Source: Taeniopygia guttata
Lineage: Eukaryota; Chordata; Aves; Passeriformes; Estrildidae
NCBI RefSeq assembly: GCF_048771995.1
Contig: NC_133027.1
Location: 13,264,001 to 13,328,000, forward strand
Direction: 5' to 3'
DNA: 64,000 bases
Position 1 is the stretch's first letter. Every line of letters begins with the position of its first letter. The notes beneath the pieces are model-generated. The model did no database searches, was not told the DNA's origin, and saw only the letters and a list, made by a program, of their open reading frames with translations. Shown one piece after another: positions 50,685-63,600 of this stretch. The translations under genes were made by a program, and so were the position numbers.

Positions 50685-53600
50685 TTATTTATTTGTGATT
50701 ATTTATTTACAATATGTTTTATGTTCTTATTTAGACAGTTCTAGCTTCTAATAAAAAATTCTAATTGTAGGCAGACCGGTAGGTTACATAGACTCAGAAG
50801 ACTTCCTAATGCAAAGAGACTCAGCTGCACCAAAGAGATTATTTATACTCTTGAAAAGCATAGTTCGCCCTAGAGGATTTTATAAGGGGATCTGCAAATC
50901 ATTACAGTTCTAAATCCAGTACAAATCCATAGCTGTTTTCCATCTTGTGTGATATCCTGATCCTAGAAGCCATGTGGATTGCAATTCATAGGACTAGGGA
51001 AATTTATACTTTAAAATATCCCTCGTATAAATCCTCCATTACATGAAAAAGATTGTAGTAATTATGACAATTTATGTTTGTTCTGGTTTTGTTTTCAAGG
51101 CTGATGAAGAAGGATATTAAATTTGATGCTTTTTACTATATCCCTTTGCTTAATAGGCTACCCAGTGGACAACCTTATTATTTAAAGCACCTGTCATAAC
51201 ATAGCAAGGTATAGATAAGAAATAAAGCCAAATATAAAACAGTCAAAGAAGATGAACAATAGTCCTTAAACAGTCACTTCTAAAATGTGAGGGTTTGTAT
51301 CTTTAAACTCAGACTGAAATTTAGTTTGACTGCAGCTCTTACAGAAGTAAGCAATGTCATCTTAGTTTCTGCTTCAGATTTGTCTAGAACTCCAAGGTGA
51401 CATATTTCATTTTAATTAGGTATTCTATATCTGCTTTTCTTACTTAAAGAAACATCAGTCCTCTACGTACCCAGACAACCTCTTCAGGTTACCTTGAGGT
51501 CAGCATCAGAAATATAACAAGGGAGGAGCCACGACCTACATACAGAGCGCGCTCGCTGCTGACAGCACTGCAAGCAAAGCTGAATACTGGAAAACAAAAT
51601 GGTTATGTTGCTCCAGACATGAGGATCCAGGAATGAGCTGAGCCCTCCTCCCATGCAGGCTAAAGAGGAAGAGTGATACATAACTGGGGGAGGAATAAGG
51701 CTGAGAGAAGAAGGAAGGTCCTGAAGAAACTTAGTTTTGTCTTTTGGAAGGTTACAGAAGAAATATTTCAGTAGGATGACACAAATTCTTACCCCTGCTC
51801 TAAACAGCAGCAGTTAACCTCATCCTAGTCACACTGCAGCCCTATCTTTTTTTGGTGTACCCCATAACCTGCTGATCCAGGTGACTGTTAACTCCATGTG
51901 TGTCTGGAGCTGGCTCTGTCGCCATCTTCATAGTGAGCAGCTATCACAAGGACTATCCATCTTGCATGTCACAAACAAAATGCTATCTCTTTTTTTTAAC
52001 TTTATTTATTCAATACCACATTGTACAGTAAGAATGAAAAGTTAAAGTAAAATATTTCCTGAGGAGATAATTATTTTATTTTGCTGAGAGGTTCTAGTTA
52101 GGAAGAAACAAGTATTTTTGGTTTTCCATGCCTGTAGCTTTTTAAATGGTCTATAACTGGAATTGAAACCCAAAGTCAAAAATCAGTTTGCTGTTTTTTG
52201 AAATAATTTCTAGAATAAAAAAAATGAAGAAAGCTGTAAGTGTTTTCTAGATATTTAATATTCAGAAATACAGAATTAGGACTGACTTTCTTAAATTATC
52301 CTGTCTATAGCAAGCAAACCCTTAAATAACATTGAATAGTGAAGAAGAAAAAAATATATTATGCCACGGATCTAAAGAATATAATACACCTTCAAACCAG
52401 CCACCAGATGGAGATTGACAAACAATGGGCATAATTTGTAGCAGGGAAAGTTCATGCTTTTAAAGAAAAGCTAAAAAATGAAAACTTTTTGTCCCAGAGA
52501 ACTGTCAAATGGTTGAGGTTGTTGCCAAAAGAGGTTTTGGCAGCAGTACTTTTGAAGTTGGGATGAAACCTGGAAAAATCTGGTTTGATCTCATAGTTGA
52601 CATGGTTCAATGTATCCAAATCTCCAATAAACACAGACTTGGAAGAGGAGGTTGAAACTCTTTGCTTATTTTTCTTGGTAGTTTTCAAAATTTCTGCCCA
52701 AAGGACCAGGGAAAATATAAAATGCAAATCCAGATTTTCAAAATATAAATAAGGATAGAATCCAACAGTTTTTATGTGTTCTAGAGAAGATGAAGTAGTT
52801 TCCTGGAGTTCCAGGAAATTCAGTGTGATAATTAAATGCATAGAAACCACCTCCATTTTGTTAAAATCCCTGTACTATGAAAGAAGAGATTGGGAAAATA
52901 TCAGAGAAAAATACCCTGTGTGCTTGCTTAATATCTATGGTCAGCATGAGTATGCCTCAGAACTTTTGGAATCAGGATAGACCTTTAGTCTGAATAAGGC
53001 CATTCTAATAATTGTATTCTAAATAATGAATGGTGATCCTGAAGGAAACTCAGCAACACACAGGCTGAAAGACACACAGGTAGAAAGGGTACTGTGGTTC
53101 AATATTAATTCTCTTTGAGCTTGTTTACTTTCATTGTGAATATTTTATGTACAAAATCCAGATCAGAGTATTCAGCATTCCCAGCTTCATTACTTGAAAT
53201 CCCAAGCTGAATACATACTTTCTTGAATTCCAATATATTAGGATGTAATATAAAACTAAGCAAACTATGGTGTGTAAGAGTAGCACAGTTAAACTTCATT
53301 TGCAAAAAAATTGCTCTGAGATATAATTAAAAGGCAACCCTCTAAAACCAAGGGTTTATTAAACATTTGTTCTTTTGGTTTTAGTTTGCCAGCTGTTGAG
53401 AAAAAAAAAAGGAAAACCAACAACCAGCCAAAGAGAAAAGGCTGTTAGATCCTCCAGCACTAATGCTGTAAGTATAACTGTAGAGTGTTCAGATATCGCT
53501 GTGTTATTGGGATTGTGATGGTTCACAAATTGGTAATTTTGACGGCATAATCAAGGGAAAAGAGATTTTCAGCACAGAATGTACAAATGGTAAAGAGAAC

Positions 53601-54090
53601 TGCATAATTAATTTTACATTAATGAGACAAGTTCTCCAAAGCTAACAGGGCAGACTGTTGAAGATAGGCTTATATTAGATATGCAACTAACTTTCATCTG
53701 AGAAAATGCTATAGGGAATAAAAAAGCTTTCTCTTTAAGAGATACTGCTTTCAATTCTTTCTAATGTGCACTTATTTTCTTAAAGATTTTGATTCCAAAG
53801 AAATTATTATTTGTGGTATATTTTACATATTACTTGGAAACAGGGTTACTGAGGCTCACGGGCCTATTTTAAGATATCAGAAAGCAGCTGGTTTTCAGTT
53901 CTGAAATGAAGAAATTCAGACAGCAATGGACTCAATAATAGTTTCTCACCAATTAGGAACAATTTTAACAAACCCTATCAGCAAGATATGTAAAAATCAG
54001 TCATTCAAGCTAAGGTTTTTTATTTGGTGGGCATTTTTTTTATACCTTGCTTTTTCTTGTTGTTGGATTTGGTTTGCTTTGCTTTGGTTG

Positions 54091-54131
54091 GTTTTTTTTT
54101 GTTTGTTTGTTTGTTTGTTTGTTTTTTTTTT
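54091..54131. repeat. (GTTT)n simple repeat
   Basis: Six GTTT units (54101-54124) lie between two T runs. The stretch before it (54066-54090) is also T/G-rich with TTTGG words. Confidence 0.95.
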
Positions 54132-54827
54132 CAATATACCTCTGAAGTATATATGAAGCAAAGAACAGTGAAGATTTGTTTATTGGTTGATGTATATCTC
54201 TTTTGTCTCATTATGATTCACCATAGAGACATGTAGACTCTTCAGGCTGGAAATGTAGATCAGATTTTTCTCTGACCCTTGTATCCCAAACACAGGCTAT
54301 ACAGTTTTCTTTTAGGGTGTCTTACCCAAATGCCTATAATTTTCAGCAGCTTTAAGCATGTGTTGAATATGTTGAATGTACTTCCATATAGGTATAGTTT
54401 CATTAAATTCTGCTAATCATGTTAAACCTTGAATTGTTAGATATTTTTCTTTCAGGAATTGACTACTTTCCTGGAAGTAAAAGATGCTCTGGACTAAAAT
54501 GGAATATTGAAGAGGAACAAATCTTCTGACTATGCCACACACCTGAATAATCTACAAATAATACTAGAAATAGATATGGTCTTGGATATCACATCTTGTG
54601 CTTGTCTTTAAGAAAGGCCTTAGGGCCTGTTTGGGTTCTGTGGACTTGCAGCTCATCTCTGTAGTGTCTGATATTATAGAATAGAATAAAGAATAAGATC
54701 TTCTGTAAATGCAGCTGAATGTATGATCTAATCTCAGTTAACTTTTTCTGTCTTAAAAATGCATGCCTAGACTAAAGTTGTTACCTATGTTTCATAGATA
54801 TCTGTGAACTCATGGATCTCTGAGCAT

Positions 54828-54927
54828 GTCTAGTGACAGGTTTAGTGAAAGGTGTTCACAGCAGGGAAGTTGGAAATAGATGATCTTTAAGGTCCCTTCC
54901 ACTCAAGGCCATTCTATAATTCTGTGA
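54828..54927 (+). mobile_element. CR1 LINE terminal tail
   Basis: A CR1 3' end in + orientation: 'gtttagtgaaaggtgttc', then 'aaatagatgatctttaagg', 'tcccttccac' and the octamers ATTCTATA and ATTCTGTG at 54911-54926. Only about 100 bases remain. Confidence 0.92.
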
Positions 54928-55685
54928 CCTGTTGTCTATAAAAGGATGAAGGGACTTTAAAAGCATGAACTAGGATTTTCAAGAGAGGTAGGATGAATTG
55001 CTATGTGCAAGTTCCGTCTTCCAAAGCAGCGCGATGAAACTTAGCTTAAACCAGACACCTAATTTTTTAGGTGGTTAAAGCAAAATAAAGTGAACCTAAC
55101 TGTAAGGTTCCTTATTCTCTGAGGAACTTTTAATAATTCTGCTAAAAAGTATGAAAGGCTTTAAGGTATTCCATTGTATTTTGTAGTTTGTCTAATGAGG
55201 CTATCCACTTGAGGTTAAAATAAAAGGTTTTCATTCTGTTTAGGAAGATTGAGGTATGCTATAATGTGTTAAGTGGGGTCTGAGAAATGAGTGGAATTGT
55301 TTGGGGGTTTTTAAAATCATATAATATTTCTTAGACAAGGGGGACTAAAAAACACAATGCAAATAGTCTCTTAGTTCAGAAGCTAAGCCTCCCTCCCTCC
55401 AGAGCCTTATCCTATCTAAGGAGCTGATTCCACTCAGAGACCAATCTTGCTGTTAATCTTATGGTATTACTGCTCATAAACTTGTGTAGTAAAACTCAAA
55501 GTACCATACTGTATGTCTTCATAAACCTGAATGTCAATTTGCAAATCATATATATAAATTCTACACCTGCTGACAAATGCATACTGTGCTTTTTATATGT
55601 CCAGTTAATTAAAAAGAGGCAAGGATTATCCTGGGGTGTCACCATCTTTGAACTCAGAAATTCAAACAGATTTTGCTGAATATAT
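54928..55685. other. AT-rich DNA, no recognised features
   Basis: Nothing is recognised. The short open frames here have no known motifs. Confidence 0.5.
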
Positions 55686-56700
55686 TGTAGCAGGGTGACC
55701 ATGGCTGGATGCCAAGCCTCTCTATCACTCTCCTCCACAGCTGGACAGGGAAGAGAAAATGTAATGAATGATGGGTTCATGGGTTGAGATAAGGACAGGG
55801 ACAGAACACTCAGTATAGGAGAGATCACTCAAATACTGCCATGGGGAAAACAAGCTCTAATTAGAAATATGAATTGAATTGATTGCTAACAAAATCAGAG
55901 CAGGGTAATGAGAAGTAAAATAAAACCTTAAAAAATAACACCTTAAAAAAACCTGACCTTCCTCCCATCCCTCCCTCGTCCTATCCCAGGAGGGCAAGGA
56001 TTCCGAAAGGAGGCTATGGTCAGTTCATCCCCCGCTGTTTCTCCTGCTGCTCAGGGAGAGGAGTCACTCCCCTGCTGCGCTGTGGGTTCCCTCCCACAGG
56101 AGACAGTTCTGCATGGACTTCCCCAATCTCCGTCCATCCCATGGGCAACAGCCCTCACCAAATTGCTGCACCGTGGGTCACTCTTCCATGGCATAGTGTC
56201 CTTCAAGGACGCATTACTCCAGCATGGCAGCAGGGCCCCTCTCTCCTCAGCTCTCCCACAGGATCCCATCCTCCCCTCAGGCATCCACCTGCTCCAGCTT
56301 GGGTCTCATCACAGGCTGGGGGGGATCTCTGCATCCCCTGTGGACCCTGTTGGGCCGTTTCCTTCCCGATGGTGATCACTACAGGCAGCAAGGGAATCTC
56401 TGCTTTGGCACCCAGATCACCTCCTGGCCCTCCTTCTCCACTGACCTTGGTGTCTGCAGAGCTGTTCCTCTCACACGTTCTCACCCACTCTCCTCTGACC
56501 GCAATTACAACAGTGCAATTTCTTCGTCTTCAGTATATCACAGAGACATTACCATGATTTCTAACTGGCCAGGGGCATGTCTGTCTTTGGAGCTGGCTAG
56601 CATTGGCTTTCCCAGCCATGGAGAAACTTTCTGGCAGCTCCTGACAGAAACTGCCCTTGTAGCCTCCCCACTGCCAAAGCCAGGCCAAGCAAACCCAATA
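55686..56700 (-). mobile_element. ERVL-type solo LTR, copy B
   Basis: A roughly 1-kb LTR of the same family and orientation as the one at 42.7 kb. The left edge reads TGTAGCAGGGTGACC and then 'ggctggatgccaagc', a better match to the family's terminus than copy A. It continues with 'atgggttgagataagga', 'atggggaaaacaagct', the GC-rich centre with 'ctccagcatggcagc'- and 'ctgctccagcttgggtc'-type units, 'cacctcctggccctcc', 'ctgaccttggtgtctgcag', and ends '...ccaagcaaacccaata' at 56700. The poly(A)-signal region is eroded. The longest open frames of the window (138 and 190 codons) lie in its GC-rich centre and right edge and are not genes. No internal retroviral region adjoins it. Confidence 0.9.
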
Positions 56701-59700
56701 AAATGTATAATTCCAAAGAAATCCTTGGGGAGGCCCAGGGTACATGATGGTCTTTTGGAAATCTATTGGCAATTAGTCATGTCTTTCTCAACATAGGGAG
56801 TGAACAACTAAGAATCTCTTCTGCAGCTCTCACAGAGGATGATTCACAGTATGCAGAGATGATTCACTTGAGCTGAAGACCTACACAGTACCAAGTAAGA
56901 GTTGCAGACACAGGCCTGAAAAACTCATTGTGCTCAGCAGACAAATGAATAGTGAGTCTTCTGCCTGCAGCTCTTGGGACACTTGTATTTTTGTGCCACA
57001 AATACCTTCATTAAGGATTAATCATATCCTATAGCAAAACTGCATGTCTCTGGCTCTTATAACAGGAGAATTTCCCTATGGCGTTAAAGGAAATTGTTCT
57101 GTGCATGTATGCGTAATTTCTAGGAGATATTTTTCAAGAATCTTTAGTTATTTACATCTTGATGTTTTCAGCTTAAAGCTGCTTTGTATTTTTTGTGTAC
57201 AAAATTTCTTATGCCTTTAAATTTCTGGAAGCAATAAAGTAATTTAGTATAAAGCAGCTTAATAAGAAAGAGAGTCTATACACACTGCAAGTAATTTAAC
57301 TCCCCCTATACTTTTTTATTAACAACCATTACTTATATCCTCTCTGAACGTACTGAGGCAGAGGAATGAATGTTGCTGCCTCTGGTGGACTGTGACTAAA
57401 CAAATACAGTATAATGGAGAAGAAGATACTGCTAAACATACCCAAATCCTTTGAATCATGTAAAAGGACTTCTCAGTAAAGAACTTCACAGAATGCAGTC
57501 TGAATTAGTCACTTGCACCTTCAAAATGTGAAGATGCTTTATTTGGATATCTCTGCTTGTCATGTTTGTAGCTGTCCATCTGCTTTAATCCTCTATTTTG
57601 TAGTATCAATTCTGCAGGAGGGCAGCTGCCCTGGTTGTCCCGGCGCTGCTCACATTACTGCAGGGAATCCAGTGGTGGCTGTGAGTGGTGAGAAAGAGAC
57701 TGCTGAACAGTTTTGGAGGGTACATTTCTAATTTGTGTACCAACTTAATCTTACCACTCAGGAGTGCGTAGTGAGCTCTAGAAGATTATTTCAGAACTAC
57801 AGGAAAGGCGACGGTCTCCTGTAGAGCAGATATCTGTATCTCTGGAAGTTGCCTACATTTTCCCATTGAATGAGTATGGACAGTGGCACCTATTGATATT
57901 GGGTGCCAAGTAATACCTTGAAATGAAGATTATGAGTTGTTCCAAGAGCTGAGACTTAATCAGATAATTACTTTAATCTTGTTATTTCTGTATTTCAGAG
58001 GTCAGTAATATTACTACCAGATGATGAAAAATACAGCCCAAGAACCTCTGTGATTAAGTGCCCTTCTGCAAATGCCATCACACACTGCAAGGATGGAGCA
58101 GGCAACTCACCACCAAGACATTGTATTGCAGTAGACTCCAAGTTGTCTTGATATACATGGAGATAAATTAGACATCTAGAGGTACCATTTTCTTTATATA
58201 ATATTTTTCAAGACTGCTATATGGGTAATATTTACTGCAAGGCACTATCCTATTTGAACCTTCTCTAACTAACAACTTGGGAGTCATTAAATATTTTAAT
58301 GAGACATAACTGCTATCTGCAGAATGGACACAGATGACAAGGCCGTGAGAAGAAGAGGTGTGGAAGAAATAGTATTCTGTAGCCATGGAAACAATGCCTC
58401 TCGTTCTTCCCCCTTTCTCCCTTTTAGGTTCAGCAGTGCTGCACATCATTAGGGTGTCTGCATCTCTTGACAATGGCAACTTTGCAGTGTCAGTCAGTAA
58501 ATCTCTGTATCCATTCATAAGGTCAGCACTAAGTGATAGAAAGCCTGGAGAAGACGTGAGATGCATAGCAAACAGGCTTTGGCTCTGTGACAGTCTAGTC
58601 ACGTATTCTTATGCAACTGTCAATTTTGAGGCTCGGTTCAATACGAAAGAACAAAATGGAGCAGGCCTGGCTAGACAGTGTTCTGTTAGTGTAGTTTCTA
58701 AAGTTCATTTCTCTGGTCAAGTGAGCAAAAATGCTGAAAAATGAGGCTTGACTGTGTGGGTCCACAGGACAAATGGAATAAAGCTGTGGCTGAGTTCTGG
58801 TTACAAGCAGTTTTGTTAATCCACTGCAGTCAGACCTTAGTGTTGGAGTTTAATTTTGCTAAACTGGATGGCAATATCCTTTTGAATTGGTAGCAAAAAG
58901 AAAATGTTGAAACCTTTGAATGTCAGTTATTCTCACACAGAGCTGTTCCCATGTGTATCAAGAGCACTTATTTATGCCTAGCAAAAAGCCTTATAATTAT
59001 AAGAAGCTGAAGCAGAAAAAAGAGGCTGAGTAAAAATAGAATAAAAATTCAGTCTAAATGCACTGAAAAAAAATTTCAACATGAGCTCTACCCTCACCCT
59101 TTTCCTCTTGTATTTAGCAGTAATTAAACCAATTCTAAATGCTGTATTTAACTCATTTGGGGTTAGAGATTCCAGGAATGGATGGAAAGACATGAATTTA
59201 TGGATCTGCCAAGTAGAAGGAATAAATCCCATAATTTTAACAGAGATTTGAGTTTCTTAAACCTTTTAGTCCCACAGAAGTGTGAAGCACCAATGATGAC
59301 ATCATAAAAGGCAAACACCAGAGTAATTACCGACTATTCTAACAGAAGAAAGGGAATGAAAATAACTTGGGCTTGATTTGCACAGGCAAATGCAGAAGTA
59401 TATCCCCTGCATGGATTTCATGTACTACCTACAATATGCATTGGGGAAACATGATTTCTGCAGGTCTTGTCTCTACATCTTCCCCTCTGCATAGGAAACA
59501 GTCCTGCTGGGAATGGAGGGAGTGTTCTCAGACCCAGGAGGATGCTGATGAGACAATGTCTGAGTCACTGTCTGCTTCCTGATCGACTTCTGGGTCAGCA
59601 CAAAGCCACACAACCTAACAACCCCAAAAGCACTGAATTATCCCAAACCATAAAACTAAATAAAGCACAGGACACTTTTCACAGATCAGACAACCCTGCT

Positions 59701-59730
59701 TTTCTGACCTGATGAGTCACAGGTCAGTGT
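56701..59730. other. Unique-looking DNA, no recognised genes
   Basis: No repeat family or gene is recognised. A 14-bp palindrome (AGGGCAGCTGCCCT) lies at 57619-57632 in a small GC-richer patch. Frames of 144 codons (58168-58602, - strand) and 119 codons (58385-58744, + strand) overlap on opposite strands and show no known motifs. Confidence 0.45.
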
Positions 59731-59800
59731 CTTAGCGACACTGGCTGGGCTCAGTCACCCTAGAGGTGTTTTCCAACCTTAACAATTCTGTGATTCAGTG
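59731..59800 (+). mobile_element. CR1 LINE terminal tail
   Basis: The last 70 bases of a CR1 in + orientation: 'ggctgggctcagtcacc', 'tagaggtgttttccaac' and the octamers ATTCTGTG and ATTCAGTG at 59785-59800. Confidence 0.88.
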
Positions 59801-60896
59801 ATTTTCGCCTGGCCTGGGGCTGATGGAAATGGTACACACTGTGGATCTTCAGCTATGATCTAGGAAAAGATCCTGCCAGACAATGACAGAAAGCAGCTCC
59901 ACAGGTAGAGAGTGCAGGCTGGAATTGACATGTGTACTCATGATATGATCCTGGTATGATCACTGACCACTGGTTATGGTATGATCAGTGATGTGTGCCT
60001 GAGCAGTCCCTGTTGATGCTCCCTGAGAGATTTGGATTGCAAAACAGGAGAGCAACTCAAATACAGCTCCACTTTGAGACATTTGCTCAAAAAGAATACT
60101 TAATGGATGCAGCTCATAAAGGGGTCTCCCCATCCAGACTTGACTATTGAGCACTGAGATTGAGTCAGAAAATGTGAATCACCAGACAAATTGTGAGGAT
60201 GTACTCCATACAAAAGGACTTTTTGTTTTCCTGGACTGAAAAAAAACCAGTCAGCCTACAGCTTAATACATGTCCATTTTTCTTAGTATATTTAAACCTT
60301 CATTTATTAAAACAGAAGACAAAAAAAATGCAGAATTTAGAAATTGTTGGCTGTTACATGCATAGTTACATAAGCACAGGTGCTTCTACCTTATTTTAAT
60401 TCTTCAAATATTCTGATTGGTTGTCTTTGGGCATCAATCACATTTAGCCCTGCTGTGCTTGTCCCAATTGCAATGGATATTTTATATTTAGAATACCCTA
60501 TGTTCATTTCATTCAAGATATGTTTAACTTAGCTATTGAAACATAATTTAATTATTAAATGGTTTTCACAATTGGAATTCAAACTCTAGGTACTGCACTT
60601 TGATTTTCTCAATTGTAACTCCTCTTGCATATTTCAGAGTTTGGAAGATCTATCCTGTCTGACCATCTTCATGTCTAGTCAAACTTTGAGAACTGTCAAA
60701 TAGTAGGGTATATGAATGGCTGGCCAAGATGCAATTTAGAAGAACCACATTAGAATCCAGGGTTTTCTGTTTAAAAAAAATAATCTGAAATACTGAGACT
60801 TTTGCAAATTTTAAGTGTTGTCTAGTTGAAAACGGAATCCCTTGTCATCTAACTAACAAGATATTGTTTTCCTCTTAGTTTTTCAGTTCAAATATT
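59801..60896. other. AT-rich DNA, no recognised features
   Basis: A small cluster of TATGATC words at 59942-59992 includes an 8-bp inverted repeat (ATCACTGA 59959-59966, TCAGTGAT 59985-59992). Nothing else is recognised. Confidence 0.5.
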
Positions 60897-61021
60897 ATGT
60901 TTTGGGTTGTTTGGTTGGGGTTTTTGGTTGGTTGGTTGATTGATGGGTTTGGGGCTTTTGTTTGTTTGTTTAGGGCTTTTTGGGGGTTTTTTTGTTTTGG
61001 TTTGGTTTGGTTTTTTTGTTT
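60897..61021. repeat. T/G-rich simple repeat (GGTT and TTTGG units)
   Basis: About 125 bases of almost pure T and G with GGTTGGTTGGTT, GTTTGTTTG and TTTGGTTTGG words. It adjoins the CR1 fragment on its right and may have grown at that boundary. Confidence 0.9.
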
Positions 61022-61205
61022 CCTGGGAGAAGAGTCTGATCCCACCTTGTTGAAAACTCCTTTCAAGTAGTTGTAGAGAGTAATCAGGGCACCTCTGAAC
61101 CTCCTTTTCTCCAAACTAAACAACCCCAACCTCAACCCCCTCAACTGCTGCTCATATGCCTTACTCTCCACATCCTTCTCCAGATTAGCTTTGGACCATA
61201 GAAAA
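61022..61205 (-). mobile_element. CR1 LINE fragment, 3' region
   Basis: CR1 on the - strand: 'ctgggagaagagtctgatccc' (trimmed), 'ctcctttcaagtagttgtag', 'tccttttctccaaactaaac' and 'cctcaactgctgctcat'. The 3' terminal part that should lie to the left is missing and replaced by the T/G-rich repeat. Confidence 0.92.
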
Positions 61206-62519
61206 CCCAACCCGACCAACACTAAAGAATTACCTTGCAAATCAATATTTTTGATTGTAAATGCTTTCTGGTAAGGTTCAGAAATTTTTCACAGAAACAA
61301 TTAAAGTTGCTTGTAATCTGAACACAATGACAAGGCAGTCAACAAGTCAAGGAGGAGGGACAGGCTTGTTATTAAAGCATTGGACCTTAGAGAAATGGGG
61401 TCAACTCTTGCATCTCTTGGTGTCTTTCTTCTTAATTTTACATTAAGGAAGATTACACTGACTGGTATTATGCAGGTAACAAGGCAAAATCTATTGGGGA
61501 ACCAGACATGCCAAAAACTTTCAAGTATGTAGAAACTACCAAAAAAGAAATGGTGATAATTTGTTTTCTATGTGTGTGATGGAAAGGATGGATTTGAATT
61601 TGGAAGTGACTTGGTTTACAGGTAAAAAAAATAGGGACAATAGCAGAAAGCTGGAATAAGACAAGCTCATGGAAAACTGTAGATTTGTCAGGAATATACT
61701 GAGTGTGTTCTGCCAGAAATCACTTAGATGTAGTTGGTCCTACTCTAAAAGAAAGAATGGCTTAGAGAATGTTTTGAGTGATCCCAGAATCATCTCTGGC
61801 TATGCCTACAGTAGGAACTGCTTTGGTACAGTTGGAGAATATCAGAAGAGTGAGGCAGCAAGAGACACCTGTAGTAAATATAATATACAGGATTTAATTC
61901 AGGACAAATTTAATTGGAACCAAACACACTCACAAGCATATGGATGAGAACTAATTCAAATAACCAATCACTAGTTCAAATCCTTATGTTTTCTCTGGGA
62001 TTTGGACCTTAATAGAATCTGTGGTATTGTAGCCTTCAAAATCAACTGAGTCTGAATATATCAAAACTGCTATGTTAACTGAATTAGTATGAAATAAAGG
62101 TGTTTCACTTCCTGATCTGGCTGTTATTCCAAACCAAATGCTAATGTGCTTGCAGCCTGTTATCTGGAAGATTATCTGGACTGTACATTATCTGGGAGTT
62201 GCCTTCACCCAATATCCTGGATAAAGCACAGTGCCAGAGAGGGAGTGTTGCAATGCACACACTGCTCACATCATGTCTGGCTGAGCACAGTGGTGATTAA
62301 AAGACTTCTACAAAACCTCTTTGTATTATTTTTCAAGGTTGAATATGCTAAATATGCTTATAGCCCAATATGCATATGAATTAACCATATTTTTGCCTTT
62401 GTCTGAGTTTTTTTTTTTTTCCTAAGAGCTAGTTACATCTGCTATCTCTTTGTCTGTGTTCAATACAGAGAATATAAACTCCAGATTTTATTTTTCTATT
62501 TATGCAAGCATAGGATAGT
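61206..62519. other. Unique-looking DNA, no recognised genes
   Basis: Nothing is recognised apart from a short T run near 62410. The open frames are short and without motifs. Confidence 0.5.
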
Positions 62520-63062
62520 CATAGAATCATGGAATGGTTAATGTTGGGAAAAAGCCACCAAGATCATAAATTCTAATCTTTGAATGAATACCACTATGCC
62601 CAGTAAATTGTATTGTGTACTGACACATATACTTATTTTTTGAGCATTTCCAGAAATGGCTACTCCACCACTTTCCTGGGTAGCCTATACCCATGCTTAA
62701 CCACTCTCTCAGTGAAGGAATTGTTATTTATTTCCAACATAAACTTCTGGTCCAACTTGTGGCCATTTCCTCTCACCCTGTTGCCTGTTCCTTGGGAGAA
62801 CAGACTGACTCTCACCTGGTCACAAACTCCTTTCAGGCATCTGTAGAGAGTGACAAGGTCCCTGCTGAGCCTTCTTCACTCCAGGCCAAACACCCCCAGC
62901 TCCCTCAGCTGCCTCCATCAGACTCGTGCCCCAGACCCTTCCCCAGCTCCCTGTCCTTCCTGGACACACTCCAGCCCCTCAGTCTCCTTCTTGAAGTGAA
63001 GGACCCAGAAATGGGCACAGCAAATGAAGTCCAGCCTCCATATTCCCCATGTAGAACCTGAC
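62520..63062 (-). mobile_element. CR1 LINE 3' end, well preserved
   Basis: The clearest CR1 3' end in the window, about 540 bases on the - strand. The tail octamers CATAGAAT and CATGGAAT stand at 62520-62535. The full 3' UTR order follows: 'ctactccaccactttcctgg', 'accactctctcagtgaagg', 'tggccatttcctctcacc', 'actcctttcaggcatctgt', 'ccccagctccctcagctgcc', 'ttcctggacacactccagc' and 'gacccagaaatgggcacag'. It ends near 63062 by 5' truncation. Overlapping frames on both strands are repeat-derived. Confidence 0.96.
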
Positions 63063-63218
63063 TGGTACTTTGGGTGCTCATATGCACGTGATAGACAATA
63101 ACAAGTGATCACTTGATGTGCATCTTACCTAACTCCCACTCTATAAAACACAGCTGTCTATAATTAAATTAGTCCTATGGCTAATCTATTTAATCACTTG
63201 AGACCAATGCCTCAAGGG

Positions 63219-63310
63219 CATAGGATCATAGAATCATTTCATTTGGAAAAGTCTTTTAAGATCACCAAATTCAGCCATTAACCCAGCACTGCATGATACT
63301 TTGCCATCTA
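63219..63310 (-). mobile_element. CR1 LINE 3' end, short
   Basis: A second CR1 3' end on the - strand, only about 155 bases beyond the previous one. It has three tail octamers (CATAGGAT, CATAGAAT, CATTTCAT) from 63219, then 'ttggaaaagtcttttaag' and 'cattaacccagcactgc'. Similarity fades after 63310. Confidence 0.88.
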
Positions 63311-63600
63311 TGGCAGCCACCTAGAGTGGGTGACATGAATGCAGAATGTGCCACTGTTTCCACTGGCTGTGGAAGAAGCCTTGAAAAATAGCTTAAACTA
63401 GGAGGAAAACCTTCTAGGGAGTGGTGGAGAAGGCTGGGAATTTGTCTGTCTTTCAAGAGGGTTATGTAGCCACAGGGCTCATAGGTTGGAATGAATATGC
63501 TTATACATGCTTAGCTCTCCTGCCTTATATTTATTTTAGCATCATATTACTAAGAGCACCAGAACATATTTTTTCTGTTAATAAATTCCCAACACACATG
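63311..63600. other. Unclassified DNA beside the CR1 tail
   Basis: No gene or repeat is recognised. It may hold further diverged CR1 sequence, but I could not confirm this. Confidence 0.4.

Larger units (their letters stand above)
49373..54827. other. Unique-looking DNA with microsatellites, no recognised genes
   Basis: Apart from the simple repeats at 50598-50682 and 54091-54131, no family is recognised. The 134-codon frame at 52452-52856 on the - strand has no motifs I can name. The segment 52500-52610 has slight CR1-like wording, but not enough for a call. Confidence 0.45.

Noticed and set aside
52452..52856. A 134-codon frame on the - strand with slight CR1-like wording.
   Set aside because: The similarity is confined to scattered short words, so neither a gene nor a CR1 call is justified.
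42703..56700. A single ERVL provirus bounded by the two LTRs.
   Set aside because: No gag, protease, RT or integrase sequence is recognisable between them, the interval is AT-rich and unique-looking, and the LTRs are strongly diverged from each other.
56141..56796. Open frames of 138 and 190 codons on the + strand, the longest in the window.
   Set aside because: They lie within the GC-rich centre and edge of an ERVL-type LTR, antisense to its orientation, and overlap open frames on the other strand.
58168..58744. Frames of 144 (-) and 119 (+) codons that overlap.
   Set aside because: Both contain no motif I can name. No splice or poly(A) context supports either strand.
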